NCBI GenBank assembly: GCA_037367355.1
Contig: CM074695.1
Coordinates: forward strand, 4,030,001-4,094,000
Length of the DNA stretch: 64,000 nucleotides
From: Neoscytalidium dimidiatum
Taxonomy: Eukaryota; Ascomycota; Dothideomycetes; Botryosphaeriales; Botryosphaeriaceae
Direction of reading: 5' to 3'
Part shown: piece after piece, positions 44,549 to 57,670 of the stretch
Position numbering within the stretch: position 1 is the first letter of the stretch
Layout of the letters: each line of letters starts with the position of its first letter
The notes under the pieces: model-generated
The model's database searches: none
What the model saw: only the letters and a program-made list of their open reading frames with translations
Told to the model about the DNA's origin: nothing
Program-made: the position numbers and the translations under genes

Positions 44549-47500
44549 GGGGGGATCGACATCCTTTGGGGAGTAAGGAGTCTTTCGTGGATTACCACGG
44601 CGTCTGGCGTGTTCATTCGGCTTTGCATAGCATCACTCGGCGTTTCGCGCACGCATTTACGGTTCTGGTTCTGGTCCAGGTTTTCGCTCTGGTTCTGGCG
44701 TTTGCTCGGCGACACTCTGGGAGCACTGTTTTTCTCTGTTTACGTCCAAGAACGCTGGTTTACGCTGAAATATTGGGTGGGCATTGGCACACACACACGG
44801 AGCTCAAACTCCGCGTCTGCCATTCTGCAATGTTCAGATGGTCTCATCTTTTCTGTTGGCCTACAAAACTCGCGGGTCGCATCAAGCTTGCTGCAGCGCG
44901 TCCTTTCCTTGCAAGTTTATCGTATTATCTCATACCTGGGTTTTCGTTTCCTACCCATATCGGTTTTCACTTCACTACTTCTGAGATGCTGGGCGATTCC
45001 TCTCCCGTGGGCTTAATCAGGAAACTTCTCCAGTCGAAGGATGGTGACGGAAGAAAAATACAGGACCGGTCATGAAGCTTCTCAATGATATCCCCTCAGG
45101 TTCTTGGCCACTCGATAGATTTCATATCCTTTTCCGTCTCGCTTGAGCACCTCATGCAGCAGCTACAGCATCTGGCATGTATAGCACAGAAATAATAATT
45201 TCTTTTCAAGCCTCTACTATTCTGACTTTTCCCGCCTTCACACTCGTCTCCACTGTTTCCCCGCATATTCTGGATCACACGTTCCGCAGTTCTGTTGCGG
45301 AGACCCGGTCTACCTTTAGGTGTCTGCGAATCGGAGTTGGGCGGATGAAGGCGGGCATACGCGGCATGCTCCCACTCCGGCGATCACCTGTCTAAATAGC
45401 ATCGTGCGGCTGGTCTCCCATCTCGATTATGAAGGTGCGTTATCGGACAAATTTCTGCGCTCTTTATCTACGATGCTTCACCTGACTCCTTATTCTTCTT
45501 AGTCTTGTCTGCGTCGATCGATTCAAATATTTCCAGCTGGATCCTACAATGGCTCTCTACACATCTCCGCTGGACGTTGGCTCTGAATCGACTGTACGAT
45601 CCGATTCGACCTGAGATCTGAAGTTGCAAATGTTAACTGTCCTGTCGAGAAAGCCTTGGACGACCTTCACATCTCACACGCATGATACTACAGGGGAGAA
45701 GATGAGGATGGCTGGCGATGCTCCATTTCCGAGACCCACAAAGGACGCGTACTCTCGCGGTCGGCAGCCCATTATCACCACCAACTTCAGCTTCTTTCGC
45801 AATGCCCAGACAGCGGAAAACGTCTTGTGTGGTGGATATGTCAATGGACGCGCGTCTGTTTAGAGGTGATTGGAGACAAGGGACTTGGCATTCCGGTGTT
45901 GCCCCATAGCCGACTGCGCAATGAAGATGACTCCAGAGAGACTGGTTTAAGAGCATCTTAGCTAAGAGAACGGCGGGGATATAGTTTGAGGGTCCCAGCT
46001 ACCCGGAGGTCGCAAACTATGTATGTGCCTATGCAAAGCGATCGCGATCAGTCCGCGCAGACCCCAGCTCAGTAGAGCCCTAGACCTTCCCAGCGAACAG
46101 CCCTGCGATTGAGAGTTGTTCGCTGATTTGTTGGTATTCATCTTCACTGAACGTCATCTGCTGACAATTATACTACGACATCTAAACCTATCGTCTCCAT
46201 TGGGTCCGAGAAGTCATGATACTTCAAGCCTGTAGGCGAGGGCTTTCGGAGATGCAGTATGCAGAAATGCTGGATTACTGTGAAGCGACCCGGCGACTCT
46301 GTAGGTCAGCAGCCCTTTCCCAAGCTCCCAATGAACGCCGGGCGAGTGGCCGCAAAGCCTTCCGAACCGATTTTCGAATACTCCTGACTATCACGGTTAT
46401 TTTCTCTCTGCGTACCTCCCTTCAGCCCACACAATCCAACGACCTTTCGACTATTGCCGCAAACCCGACGGAAATGGAATAAAGCAGAGATACAAAAAAA
46501 GAAAGCAAATAGGGCGCCTCCTGCAAACCCTCCCTTCTCCTGCCGGGCCGAACGGTTCGCCGATGCTGACAGCCTTGCCGAACTACCGACACAAAGCCCG
46601 CCCAACCAACCAACCAACCAAAAACCATCCGAACCGCTACCACTTCCCCGATCGGGTAAGGAGGAAACACTATCCGATCCCGCACCCAGCGAGAGAGAAA
46701 AAAAAAAGGGAAAAATTCTAGACCGCGTCACCCATACAATGAATAAAAGCAAGAGCGGGACGGAAATCCTTTGGTCGCTAGCTTACCCGGACGGAATAGA
46801 CGAGCGGACGGCTTCAGCTTGGTCAACGGCGGGTAAGGGTAACAGGCCCACCCCTCCTCTTCTCCTCCCCCCCGGTCAACCAGATCGTGCCGGGTCTCGC
46901 GTTTTATGCGCGCTCCGTCATTTAGCTTACCGTCAACGCGAGAATCCGGGCCGACCGATCGGTCGGTTTGCCCGGCGCAGATCTCGAACCGATGTTTTGG
47001 GACGTGTCGAGGTTGGAGGGGAGGGGGGGAGGGCCGGGCTGCGGGTAAGCCAGGGTGGTTGAAGCATGTCAAGGCAAGGGTACGAGACAAAGTTTCGAAG
47101 GCAAAACGGAGAAAAAGAGATTAAAAAGCATGGGTGGGGGGGGGCCCGTTGCATGGGTTTGCGAGAACGACAAGGGGAGGGGACGGACTGCGAACTGCAC
47201 GTTGCACCCGCGCCGTCGCAGTTGATTGTGGATGGGCTAGATGGACGGGACGACGGACGAACCAGCTCCATTACCATAGTCATTACGCGGCGGCTTTGCT
47301 TAGTGCATTTCGTGCGGGCGAGCCTCTGGGTAGGGTACGGAGTACGAGGAGGAACCGAGTTTTTGCGCTGGCAGAGAACAGTGTTGCGGAATGGTGATGC
47401 ATGTGCTGGTGTGGGCAGCAAAGACGGCATTTCGATAGTGATCCTGTTTCCTTTTGGTTTTCCTCGTGGCGGCGCAAAGGCGCATTGTCCGAGGCGTGTC

Positions 47501-48432
47501 GTCGGGATAAATGCTGACAGGGTCCAGTTGTATTATTGGGAGGCGTCTTACACGCATATGCAGGCACGATCATCATGGTCTCAGATTGGGGAGGGTGTGA
47601 TGAGGGAAAAAGACCTGCATGTAAGGAAAGGGAAAAAGCAAACAAGCGCATAGGAACTTTCCGTTTGAGGTGTCACAAGTATAGGAGAACAAGGACGGTT
47701 CAATGTTAAGGGGAAGGACAAGGCTTATGATTTGCTTCAAAACGACAGCTCTGTACTCGCATACGTTTCCACCGCAGCTACGACTTTACGTATGTACTCC
47801 CTTCACTCTCCGCTGCTGCGGTCTGCCTTGTTGCGGGGTATCTTCAATTGCAACGGAAACTCCAGTCGATCCAATTTTCCCAGTCCTAAATCTCCACCTA
47901 TCCAACACCGTTCCATAAAATGAGAGAGATAGTACAAGAAAAGCAAAGAAAATATGTTCAAGGAATGTACTAAAAAGAGACGCATCCGAGCAGAGGGAAT
48001 GACAGCGAGCACATATATCTGTGCTATTCAATCGATGATGGGGTATCTTCCAACGCCTTTCGGCGGCCCTGGCGCAGAATTTCCAGGGTGCCTGTTGTGC
48101 AAAATGATTTGAGCAACTGCCGACGCCAATTACAGCTCGCCGCAAGCACTGCTGCGCGGCCGTTCGATGCCTCCGTACGTGGTTATGAGGAGATTCGTTT
48201 ATCATTACAGTGTCTTATCGTTTGGTTGCTTCTCCCTCTCCGGCCTGCAGTGTAGGTAGCTTCGCATTCCGGATCGGTTCAAGATGAAAACCGTGAGGTG
48301 CTCGGATGTTGTTCGCTGGTTCGCTCAGGGATAACTGTAAATGGAAAGGATGAGACAAATGAAAGGATGAATGGAGTTGGCTTCGCCTTAGAGTGCCATC
48401 AGGTGGCGTGTGGCGAGTGCGGCACGGCTTGT
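44549..48432. other. Long intergenic spacer, no supported gene
   Basis: About 3.9 kb between convergent genes. Frames on both strands are short or compositionally biased (for example 46454-47062 +). It includes a G9 run near 47133. No tRNA or rRNA pattern noticed. Confidence 0.5.
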
Positions 48433-50160
48433 CTAGACGACAAGTCCACCAAATGCCTCGGCAACACCCGTGAGCGGGGCCTTAACCCTGTCCAACAAGC
48501 GACGCTCGGTGCGCTCACCCTCGGTTTCCACCTTGGTAAGCTGTGCCGTTGTGGGGCTGGGCGGCACGCTGTCGTGGACTTGTTGGTCAGCTTGGCGCAA
48601 CTCGATGTCATCAATATCTGTCCGCGGCTGGGTGCTGCGGCTTGCGACCGGGGTGAGTTCAGCATCAGCGTCCCGATGGAAAGACATAGCGACGCTATCA
48701 TTGGAAGCTTCGCGTCGGACGTCTGGTCGGGAAGTCATGCGGAGACAGGCATCACGGTCGCCTTGGGTGAAGCGATGTGAGCTGTAATGCGGAGGTGATT
48801 CGGTAAACTCGGTAACGATCTGCTTCCTCGCATTTACGCGGAGTCGGATCCCATCGCAGTAAAGGATATCGCTAGCACGAGGAGAGGAGGCAAGAAGCAC
48901 CGGGGCGCAACGTCGGCGGTAGCGGGTGATGGATGACGGAGATGGTTGGGGTGGTTCCCCGAAGGGATACTTGGTTGAGTCGGGGGCAAGCCGCTCGAAA
49001 TGGGAATCCACCGAAGCACGGCGGGTCGTAGTACGCTCGACGGCGTTGTCATCCATATTTTGAGTGCTGCTGTTGGAGAGATTGCCGGGTCTCGGAGAAG
49101 ATGGCCGGCCGGGGAAGAGCATGTCGGCAGCATCCAGGTCCTCAGCATCAGCATCGGCGCCTCCTGTGCCCACTGGTTGCTCGGGCTGTTCATCCTCAGA
49201 GACACGAGCAAGATTGGGATATAGTGTTCTGATGATGCGCTCCTGCTCGGCAAGAAGTCTCCTGGCGCTCAGATCGATGTTGTCCTGACGGTTGGGTCTG
49301 CCATCCAGCTGCCTCTGCCGGCGGCCTCTTCTGGGCAGACTGCGGTAGCGAGGCTCGCTGCGGTCCTCCAACGGGGGGCTGATATCAACAGCAGCACAGA
49401 GTTGCTCGACCCAGTCCAGCATGCCCTCTTGCTCGGCAGCGCAGAGCAGAAGCTGATCCGTCTCGACGCGCAAGCGAATCACGTGCTCTCGAATCGGCCA
49501 GAACAGATGCGGGTCTGTTTGGTAGACAGCATGGCGCGCATTCAGCGGCACCAGCTTTGCCAAAGGAGACTTTGGAATGAGGTCAGTTTTCTTGAAATCC
49601 AACGCAAGGCCGAGTTCGGCGTGTTGCAGGGAGTAGGTGCGAATTAGCCTGCCAGGAGACGGCTTCTTGGGTTTGGAGAACAAGCTCGTTTTGAGGCGGT
49701 GGATGTTGAGCTGGGTGCCACGGAGGATGACGTAGACGTCTTGCCATTGGCGTTCCTTTGGGCACGGCTTTTCGAAGATGTTGATGAATTCGGTCTTGAA
49801 ACCAAGCGGCCCCTCGAATAACACCGAACACGAGTAGCTTGGCAAGGCGTCCCCTGCGGGGGTGAGGTCAGGGTTGCGCGGTGTGTAGACGGGCGGTTGC
49901 GCAGCTGGGTCTGCGGGCTGCGAATGGGTGTGAAAGGTGTTGTGGTAGCCATAGCAGCTAGGGACGGTTGTGGTAGCGGTGGAGGAGGTTGTGGTATTGG
50001 CGGCGGACGAGTTCTCCGGAGGCTCGTTTGCGGGGTCGGCACGCTGCTGCTGCTGCTGCTGCTGCTGCGGCGGCGGCGGCGGCGGATACTGGGGCATGGC
50101 GCATTGCATCATGGCTGAGTGCTGGCGGAAGAGCGCAGCGCCGAGGGCGGAGGCGCTCAT
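48433..50160 (-). CDS. PH-domain protein with polyQ N-terminus
   Basis: A single-exon frame. The first in-frame ATG with sensible context is at 50160 (MSASALGAALFRQ), giving 575 residues; the frame is open about 100 bp further but only to a TTG codon. Residues 25-45 are Pro- and Gln-rich (six Pro then eight Gln, encoded by a CTG/CAG-type repeat). A PH domain spans about 110-255: YSCSVLFEGPLGF, the QWQDVYVILRGTQLNIH strand pair, a long basic insert, IRLRVETDQLLLCAAE and the closing helix MLDWVEQLCAAVDIS with its conserved Trp. The rest is low-complexity with acidic patches and a second small conserved block around ARRLLAEQERIIRTLYPNL. A membrane-phosphoinositide adaptor is likely; the partner is unknown. 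Confidence 0.85.
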   Translation of the reverse strand: MSASALGAALFRQHSAMMQCAMPQYPPPPPPQQQQQQQQRADPANEPPENSSAANTTTSSTATTTVPSCYGYHNTFHTHSQPADPAAQPPVYTPRNPDLTPAGDALPSYSCSVLFEGPLGFKTEFINIFEKPCPKERQWQDVYVILRGTQLNIHRLKTSLFSKPKKPSPGRLIRTYSLQHAELGLALDFKKTDLIPKSPLAKLVPLNARHAVYQTDPHLFWPIREHVIRLRVETDQLLLCAAEQEGMLDWVEQLCAAVDISPPLEDRSEPRYRSLPRRGRRQRQLDGRPNRQDNIDLSARRLLAEQERIIRTLYPNLARVSEDEQPEQPVGTGGADADAEDLDAADMLFPGRPSSPRPGNLSNSSTQNMDDNAVERTTTRRASVDSHFERLAPDSTKYPFGEPPQPSPSSITRYRRRCAPVLLASSPRASDILYCDGIRLRVNARKQIVTEFTESPPHYSSHRFTQGDRDACLRMTSRPDVRREASNDSVAMSFHRDADAELTPVASRSTQPRTDIDDIELRQADQQVHDSVPPSPTTAQLTKVETEGERTERRLLDRVKAPLTGVAEAFGGLVV

Positions 50161-53100
50161 GGCAGGCGGGAGGGTGGATGAGGGCCGGAAGGGCTTGCGG
50201 CGGGAGGCGTGGATTTGAGGACGGATGAGGGAGGGCCTACTTTGGGCAATTGGCAAGCATGACGGCTGAAGGGTCTGAATATGAGGACGAAATGCGCTGG
50301 CTCGCAGTGTCTGGCGAGCGGTCGTGGCTCAGGCGTTAGCTCGGCGCGGACTGGTCGTTGTTTTAGCTGGCGCAGAGGATGGGAGCTGGACGGTGCGCGC
50401 GGCGGCGTGTCTCAGCTGTGTATTTGGCCTTGTTCTCGGTCGCCTGTGGCTTTGGACGGGTAGGGCCTGGACAAAGAGGCACTCGGCAATGGACAATAAA
50501 CGGGCAATGGGCGTCTTTTCGACGGGCGCGTGTGGGCTTGATATCTGGGCATGACCTGCACGCACTCGGGCTGGGGCAGGGGGGCGCCTTGCAGCATGCA
50601 GGCCAGCAGCCGTGAGCGCGGGGAACTGGTGCGGCCATCACACCACAGGCCTGCGCGTGAGCCACCAGCAATCGCTGCGCGAATAGGCGACCGGGGAGCC
50701 CACGCCGCCGCCCCAACTTCCCAAATCGCCTCAAGGGCCCAAGCACGCGCAAGAGGGGTTTGCTCCTCCCACTACTCCCACTACTCCCACTCCCACGCCC
50801 ACGCCGGCTTTCACCGCAGATCGGCCAAGACGACGAGCCGCGCCCAAGCCCCGTCTTCTCCTCCCGCCATGCCATGCCACGCAGCCGCAGCCACGGCCTG
50901 GCCGCCCACCCGCCGTCCTCGCGCCCGCCGAGCATGCTCACCCGCACCCGCACCCTCACCCTCACCCTCACCGCGCCCAACCCGCTGTGCGACCTCGCTC
51001 CCCGTTGCGCTGCGCGTTCCTGACCTGCGCCCAGGCCGTCCTACGCCTGCGCCGCCGTCGCGACTCAACTGGAAACAAAGCGGGCCCCACTGTTTGCCTT
51101 GTTGCGGCGGGCGCTTCCGAGGCAGATCTCACCTGAGGTCATTCTTCGATGATCGCTGCCCGCCCGCGACTCATTCGCGTCTTGACCGCCGGGGAGCTGC
51201 CCTGTCACGTTACCGCTTCCCTGTCGCGCTGCCCGCCGCGGTGGATAACGCTCTATTCTGCAGAGCGCACCAGACCAGCGCGAGACCTGCCGGGTGGGTA
51301 ACGCGCACGGCGCCGTCTTTTTTCGCGCCCTGCATTGTTGCATTGCTGGCAGACCATGGCGCGCGCAAACATGGCTCTGTCATGCGCAGCCGGTGTGGAG
51401 AGCCGTGGTCAGTGGTCACACTGGCCGTGCCCATTTTGGCACCTAGCATGGCGGTCTGCCGCCCGGCGTCCTCAAGCATCAGTCTCCTCGCCCGCACATG
51501 ATGCCTCTCTTTACCGTCGCTGGCCTAGCGTCTGCCCGACCTGAGAAGCGTCGCGCGCCCGAGAAACTTCTATTCACGACCGTCTCAGTGCGACACCATC
51601 TACATGCAGCGCCTTATCACAAGCCATATCTCCAGGCTACCCGTCGCATCGCATCAGTGTCAGTCGGCCCATCGCGACAGCTGCCGTCGCCTGGCCCGCG
51701 CCCGTCGCACCCAGCTTCGGTGGCGCCCGTTCGACCTGTGGTACAGCCCGTACAGGCGTCCCTCCACGAGTCCCGTCACGTTCTCGCGCTGCAGCTTCTG
51801 CTTGTGCGCAATCTATTGTGTCCGCCAGGCGCGTTTGGCATACCGCCAGCTCGTGCAGCCCGGCCAGCATCAGCTTCCTCATCTCAGCCAGCCGTATGTG
51901 CGATAATAAGCCCGGCTGAAGCCTCATCTGGCCTTTTTTTTTTTTTTCCTTAGGATCTATCGCATAGTTGTTGTCTCGGCCGCAGATGTGTTGCTGGCCG
52001 AGCGCAGCTCATCATACTTCGCCACTGCTATTTTTTGCTAATAAACATGCAGTTCCAGGGTGCGTTGGCTCTCCCGCAAGCCAACGCATGTCATAGTGCT
52101 GACGGATGTTTCGGAGAGCTTGCGACGTGCTTCCCAGACGTTATACCCAGCGCGACGGGCGGATCGCTAGCATATGCTCGGGATACCTGGAAACACCCCT
52201 GTGCTATCAGAAACAGCGAGGAAGTTCGTGCGAACCATCTGACCGCCGGCACTTCCGTCCTTTACCTCGACCGTGTTCTATCTTCAGCAATTTTTTTTTT
52301 TCTTGTAGGTATATGATAAAATTTGAAGAATAGAATTGAATTCAACGCGAATTGTCACCGAATTCCCGCCGCGCACATTTTCCATGGTGCGGAAAACCTC
52401 TCCTCGATGGCGTACAAGCCTGGTCGGGTCGTGCGGGCTCCAGTCTGACGTCACTCCCTATTTCCCGATATCGCAGCCCTATAACAAGGCTGCGACATCG
52501 TCTTCAAGCTTTTGCTGGCGACTACGTCAGTCGAAAATCATCGTCGCTGCTTCTGCGTGTGCCTTCCTCCAATTTAGCTCCATTGGAGCACGGATACTTA
52601 CGGACGCTGACGACATGCGTCTGATAAGGTTCCAGACTCGCTACATCCGCAAAGACCCGGCCAAGTGGACCACCTCTGTTGATGTAATATCTGTTCTCTT
52701 GCGTTGCCTTCAGCTTGAATGGGGCTTGCGGCATTGAGCAGTTAGGGTTCAGGATCAGATGCCTGACACGAACAAAAGACCCCGCAGAACCCCTAAGCGC
52801 CTCATGAAGAACTCATATACTTTCGGTAAGCTGCAGTAAGAAGTTGTTCAATCTCCTATAAGCTTCTACCCTCAGAATCATGACGACCCTCCTCCGTAAG
52901 CACTAGTTTCTTGACGTGGCTTGCACATACCCAAGATCTGCTGAAATGCGTACATACACGTACTATTGCACCAGATTGTGCGTGGTGTGATCTTCTGGGG
53001 CCGCACCAAGAAGCGACTGGAGAGTACAGCACAGATAGTGTCGCATTAACGTTTGTCCTACTGCCGAATTCTTGCCCGCGTTTTGATACGTTCCACGACT

Positions 53101-54439
53101 CCACCGCTGTGCAGTCCAATTGGAGGAGCCTCAAAGGTGATCAGAAGTTTTGCATGAAACTGCGGGATCGACAATACCCCAGTAGCGATGTGGCTGCGGG
53201 AGATCGAGCGGATAAGTCAGTCCTGCTCCCATTCGTTCATGCCTGCTGTAAGCTGAGAGGGCTTACTCAACATGGGACGCCCCCGTTGAGCAGCCCAATC
53301 AGCTAGCTGTCCAGAAATTACGGACAGATTCGACTGGGGTTGAGGTCAGCATCAGAAACACCCAAACTACTGGGACAGATTTATTTGGAAATACTTTTTA
53401 TTTGATTGACCAATACCGAAGCCCTTCACATGGGTGATCTTCGAAAGTACTTTAAATCGACCGCCTTCAGATGAGAGGCGGATATCTCACCACACTCTCG
53501 CAGTTGATATCTGACATATATATCTAGTAGCTTGTCAATTATCGTTTTATTAACCTCGCAAGCTTATTGGCTGGAAAGGGGACTAGAGCTGCAATGGCTT
53601 TTTTTTTTTTGGTGGACTGCGTGAGGTAAGATCTGGCACTGGGAAGCGGTCAAATTCACCGCCCGACTTTTCTCTCTTCTGCCGCTCTTTTTTTTGGCCT
53701 CTCAATTGTGCTATACCCGCCAAACAACATTTCGGTCACACGTGCCGGGCATACGCAAGTTGGGGAAGAACCGACACCGCAAGTGAATAACTTCAATGAG
53801 TCCTATTTCTTGCATTCTAACTAAGTACACTATTATTACATACGCTCAGTTAACCTACCACGCGAATATATACTAACACCCGAGCTCTTCAGCACTATTA
53901 TGTTGTTGTTGTCATTGCCGCAAAACCGCAGATCAGAGACGTTATAATAGTCACAGAGTTATTTTCGCTTCGGGAAGGCTTTTCAATCAGCAGATCGAGG
54001 ACCAAAAGGGTAAAACTCAACCTTGAGAATTTGGCGTGTCACCATCTGAATGCTTCTTTATACAGCGGCTCATGCAAGCAGAGCCTTTACAAAATCAAAT
54101 ACATAATACATACTGGAAGCAAAGAAAGCTCGATGCGCGGTTGAATAACCTCGCATCGTCTTGACCAAAACATTGCTCCCTGGAACTGGATGGACACTCT
54201 TTCCAGAAAGTTGACCTACATCCAAGCCCAAGGCGCAAGGGGGAAAAGAAAAACCGGGTATCGCTTCATTTCTTCGTCCCAACCAACCAATTCTCCCTCA
54301 CGATCCTCGGTGAGAGGAACCATCTTTCCTCCTCTTGTCCCATTCCGTACCCGTGCCCGATACAATGCAGTAAAAACGAAGAAATGGCCGCCCAAACGTA
54401 TGGCTGTACAATGTCTCATTTCACATTGCGGGAAGGAAC
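50161..54439. other. Long intergenic spacer, no supported gene
   Basis: About 4.3 kb between two minus-strand genes. The left 1.8 kb is GC-rich with long biased frames (for example 50551-51501 +); the right part is AT-richer with T-runs near 51936, 52289 and 53599. Frames at 52336-52737 and 52911-53306 (+) have no recognisable motif. Confidence 0.5.
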
Positions 54440-57146
54440 TCAAGCCAACCCAGGAGTACCGCCGCCGCCCACTGGTTCTTCCCTCTTGATACGATAAAAC
54501 GCCAACTTTGCGAAACGTCCCAGACTTGCCCAAAAATGTCTTCCAGCAGGGTGATCCATGACTTTCTCGAGCAAACTCACAACCGCCTGGCGGACATCCT
54601 GTCTTGGGTGGAACAAACCGAGGGACAGGTAGAATAAGCCGGAGTTCGATTCAGGCGTCACGCTCAATAGCTGCAAGATCGTGTCGTACTGGCGTTGAGC
54701 AGCGGCTGAGTGGGGTGAAAGCGTCCGGTCCGGGAGGTCAGGAAGGTCAATCTTGGCTGTAGGACTGACTGGACTGCCCTGGTCCCCGTTAGTGGCCGTA
54801 GCATCATTGCCGTTCGTGCTCGCAGCACCGTTAGTCTCGCCAGGTCTGGGCTTTCCAGCTTCCTCAACAGCACGAGCGAGAGCCAAGTAGATACCAGCAC
54901 TTTGTTCGTGAGTGACACGGGTGGCACGAAGCCGGTCATGCAGCCATAGGAGATCGAGGTGTCGGATGGGCTGACGTTCCCACATGCGGGCAAGATCTTG
55001 GACGTAACTGTAGTACGAGCGGGTGTTGCGCCATCCTTCAACTCGGTGCACGTTTGCTCCCAGTTCTCGGAGCCTTTCGCTCTCCGTTGGCCAAACATAG
55101 CCGTGCCCTTTAATGTTGGCATCCACCGGTGAGAACTCTGCTTCTGGCGAAGTAGGAGACAGCGCAGAAGCCGCGGATGAAGCTCCAATGTGCAACGCGG
55201 AGGCACCATATACTGTCTCTTCCAAGGCCGCAGCAAGACGGGTAAATTTCAGTACCCAGTCTCTCCACCGTGAGCGAATAGCCCCTTCACCGAGACGGTT
55301 TGAGATCGCCTGGAGAAGAGATTCCATGAATTGCGTGTCGCCTGTTGGATCGATATCTTTTCCAGCAGTGCTTGGCATATTCATACTGAGGTTGGCATTC
55401 AGACCTTGCGAAAGAGCACTTGACAGCCCTGGAGGTAGATGCGTCTGTTGCTGCTGGAAATAGAGGAGGCCTTCCGTGACCCCTGCGCCCTCGATCTTGT
55501 GAGAGATCTTCATACGACCAGTCGGCAAGTCGCAAAGAACATCCCACCATTCTGGCTTGTGCGCAAACGCCGGATTAGTGACGCCTGCAATAAAACCAGG
55601 CACTTTTATTAAGTCGTCAATCTTTGTTAAATCAGTATAGGGGAATGCATGTCGAGTAAATCCTCTCAACAGCCCCCCCGAAGCCAATGCACAAGCTGCA
55701 AGAACAGCTTCCGCAACTTCTCCTGACGGTCTATTGTGGCCCAAAAAGACGATGCGCTTCTGCGTCAAGAGGGCGTTGACGAGGACGATGATCGGATGTG
55801 TATACGCTCCGGACGTCGTCAGGTGCGGATGTAGGGTAAACGGCTGAGGAGACGCTGCGTGCGGGGTGGAGAAAGTTTGGATAAGCTTAATAAGGGAGAA
55901 GTCGCCCACTGTCTCTGGTTGAATAGCTGTAGGAACCTTGATTGGTACAGGAATTCCGTTGTACATGACCCGCGACTCGAATTCGTGGGTATCTCTCGGA
56001 AGAGTGTACCGGTTAACGAGCGGACGTGTCGGAGACCCAGAAACGGTTTTGGATAATGCCAGGCGGGATTCTTGCATATCCTCAACCTGCCTTTGAGCAA
56101 CCATTTGCTCAAACTTTTCGATGAACATATCGGGCGCCGAGGAAGCCTGAAGGATGTTTCGCTCGAGGAAGGATAGCTTTGGCATCAGAGACAGGTCCAT
56201 AGCATTCAGAGCATCATAAAGCGAGGCTAAGGTCTCGGGGACGGGGGCACGGAAGTACTCCTCGAGTGCTAATAGCAGCAAGGGCTGTAAACGAGTTAAC
56301 GCACGCTCTTTTAGTGAGAGGATCGGGAGAGGCTACCTTGTATATATGAAGGAAACTATGCCTTGTGCATATCGCCATTGCCTTGCATACTGCACCTCTG
56401 CTCGCTCGTCAGTCCCGTCACACAACGATTTTGCCGATTGGACCATACCTCTTGACCGTGTTATCCTGCTTCGTGTTCACCAGGTTAAGCACGTATATCA
56501 ACGGCGGACCCTCGAAGCCCTCGTCACTTTCTTCCGACTCCTCCGAGTCGATATCATCATCGTCCTCTTCTCCGTCCTCCTCGGTAGATTCGCCATTTAC
56601 CTCATCGGCGTCGCCGTTCGCGGCCCTTTTCTCCTTGCGCTCCCTTCGCAGTCGTCTACGCTCTCTCCTTTCCTCCTTGGCCTCTTCCTCGGCCTCGGTG
56701 TCCTTGTGCAGGAAAAATATGGTCCAATCTTGGCTGCGCACATGGGCCTGATCCGGCAGCATCAGATCGGCCAACATATGCTCGTCTCCGCTGATGGGAC
56801 CGGGGTATTGGTGCTCCATAATACTCCCCCGGTCAATGTCGAAGCTCGCAACCAGAATGTACTCGACATGGTTCTCTCGCGAATTGGCGGGGTATTGCGA
56901 TCGCAGAGGGCGGCCCATTCGGGACGAGTATGGCTTGAGAACACGCGACGAGACGGAGGGGCTGTAGTCGCGGGGCACCAGTGGGGTTGCGGGCGAGCGC
57001 GAGGGGCGCGAGAGAGTGGAGGGCGAACGCGAGGGCGGAAAGCTGGACAGCGAGGACTGGCGATGAGGTTTCGGCTGGGTGGGAGTGGTGGTGGAAGTGG
57101 TTGTGGAGGAAGGCGGTGGAGGCCTCTGGACTTGCACGGAGGCCAT
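54440..57146 (-). CDS. AFI1: Afi1/MesA docking protein (DENN-like, polarity and vesicle traffic)
   Basis: Three exons (57146-56449, 56397-56337, 56284-54440) encode 867 residues; the middle exon is only 61 nt. After a Ser/Pro-rich leader comes the Afi1 docking domain ([49 protein letters not shown]), interrupted by a very charged insert of Arg/Glu/Asp repeats. The small exon supplies [20 protein letters not shown], and exon 3 the SPA/DENN part: [47 protein letters not shown]. Yeast Afi1 binds the GTPase Arf3 at the growing tip, and Aspergillus MesA keeps the polarity axis stable. The C-terminal half ([20 protein letters not shown] onward) is also conserved in type. It is divergent from the EF-hand gene across 524 bp. 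Confidence 0.93.
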
Positions 57147-57670
57147 CGTTTGGGGAAGGGGCCAGGAGAGCTCTGATGCGAAGTGGAGCAGGGGTGATGG
57201 AGGCCTAGTCGGTGGGGGGGATTGACTCGCGCGGGGAGCTGCGCTGGTGCCGGAGCGGAGTGTATACCGAGAGGACGGCGCGGCACAGAGGCGGAGCCAT
57301 GTTATATCTTCAGCCCATCTGAGGAGCCATTGCTGGAGACGATGGGAGTTTTACTAGCAGAAATGTGCCCAAAAGTACGCGGTGGTGTTGCAGGGCCGAG
57401 GCTCGCCCCTGTCAACGAGGCGAGCGTGCGACAAGCCTTAGAGCGAAGGCTAGCTCCCGTGCGGGTCCAGCGCAGCCCAAGGCCCGAGAGCTGGTTGCTC
57501 CACCGACGCATCCCAAACTGGCGAACCGTCAACACACCCGCGCGCGTCATCGCTCTGCTTCCGCGACTGCGACGGTGCAACCGATTTCTTCCAGCACGCC
57601 CGACTTTGCGACAACCGCTCACCACCGCCTCCACCTGCTCTGCGAATTCCGATTCTAATCCACCAGCAAT
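57147..57670. promoter_or_regulatory. Shared divergent promoter region (AFI1 / EF-hand gene)
   Basis: 524 bp between the two start codons, read in opposite directions. Both core promoters must lie here; no TATA box is obvious. Confidence 0.45.

Noticed and set aside
52336..53306. Two plus frames of about 130 codons
   Set aside because: No motifs and no acceptable splice to join them.
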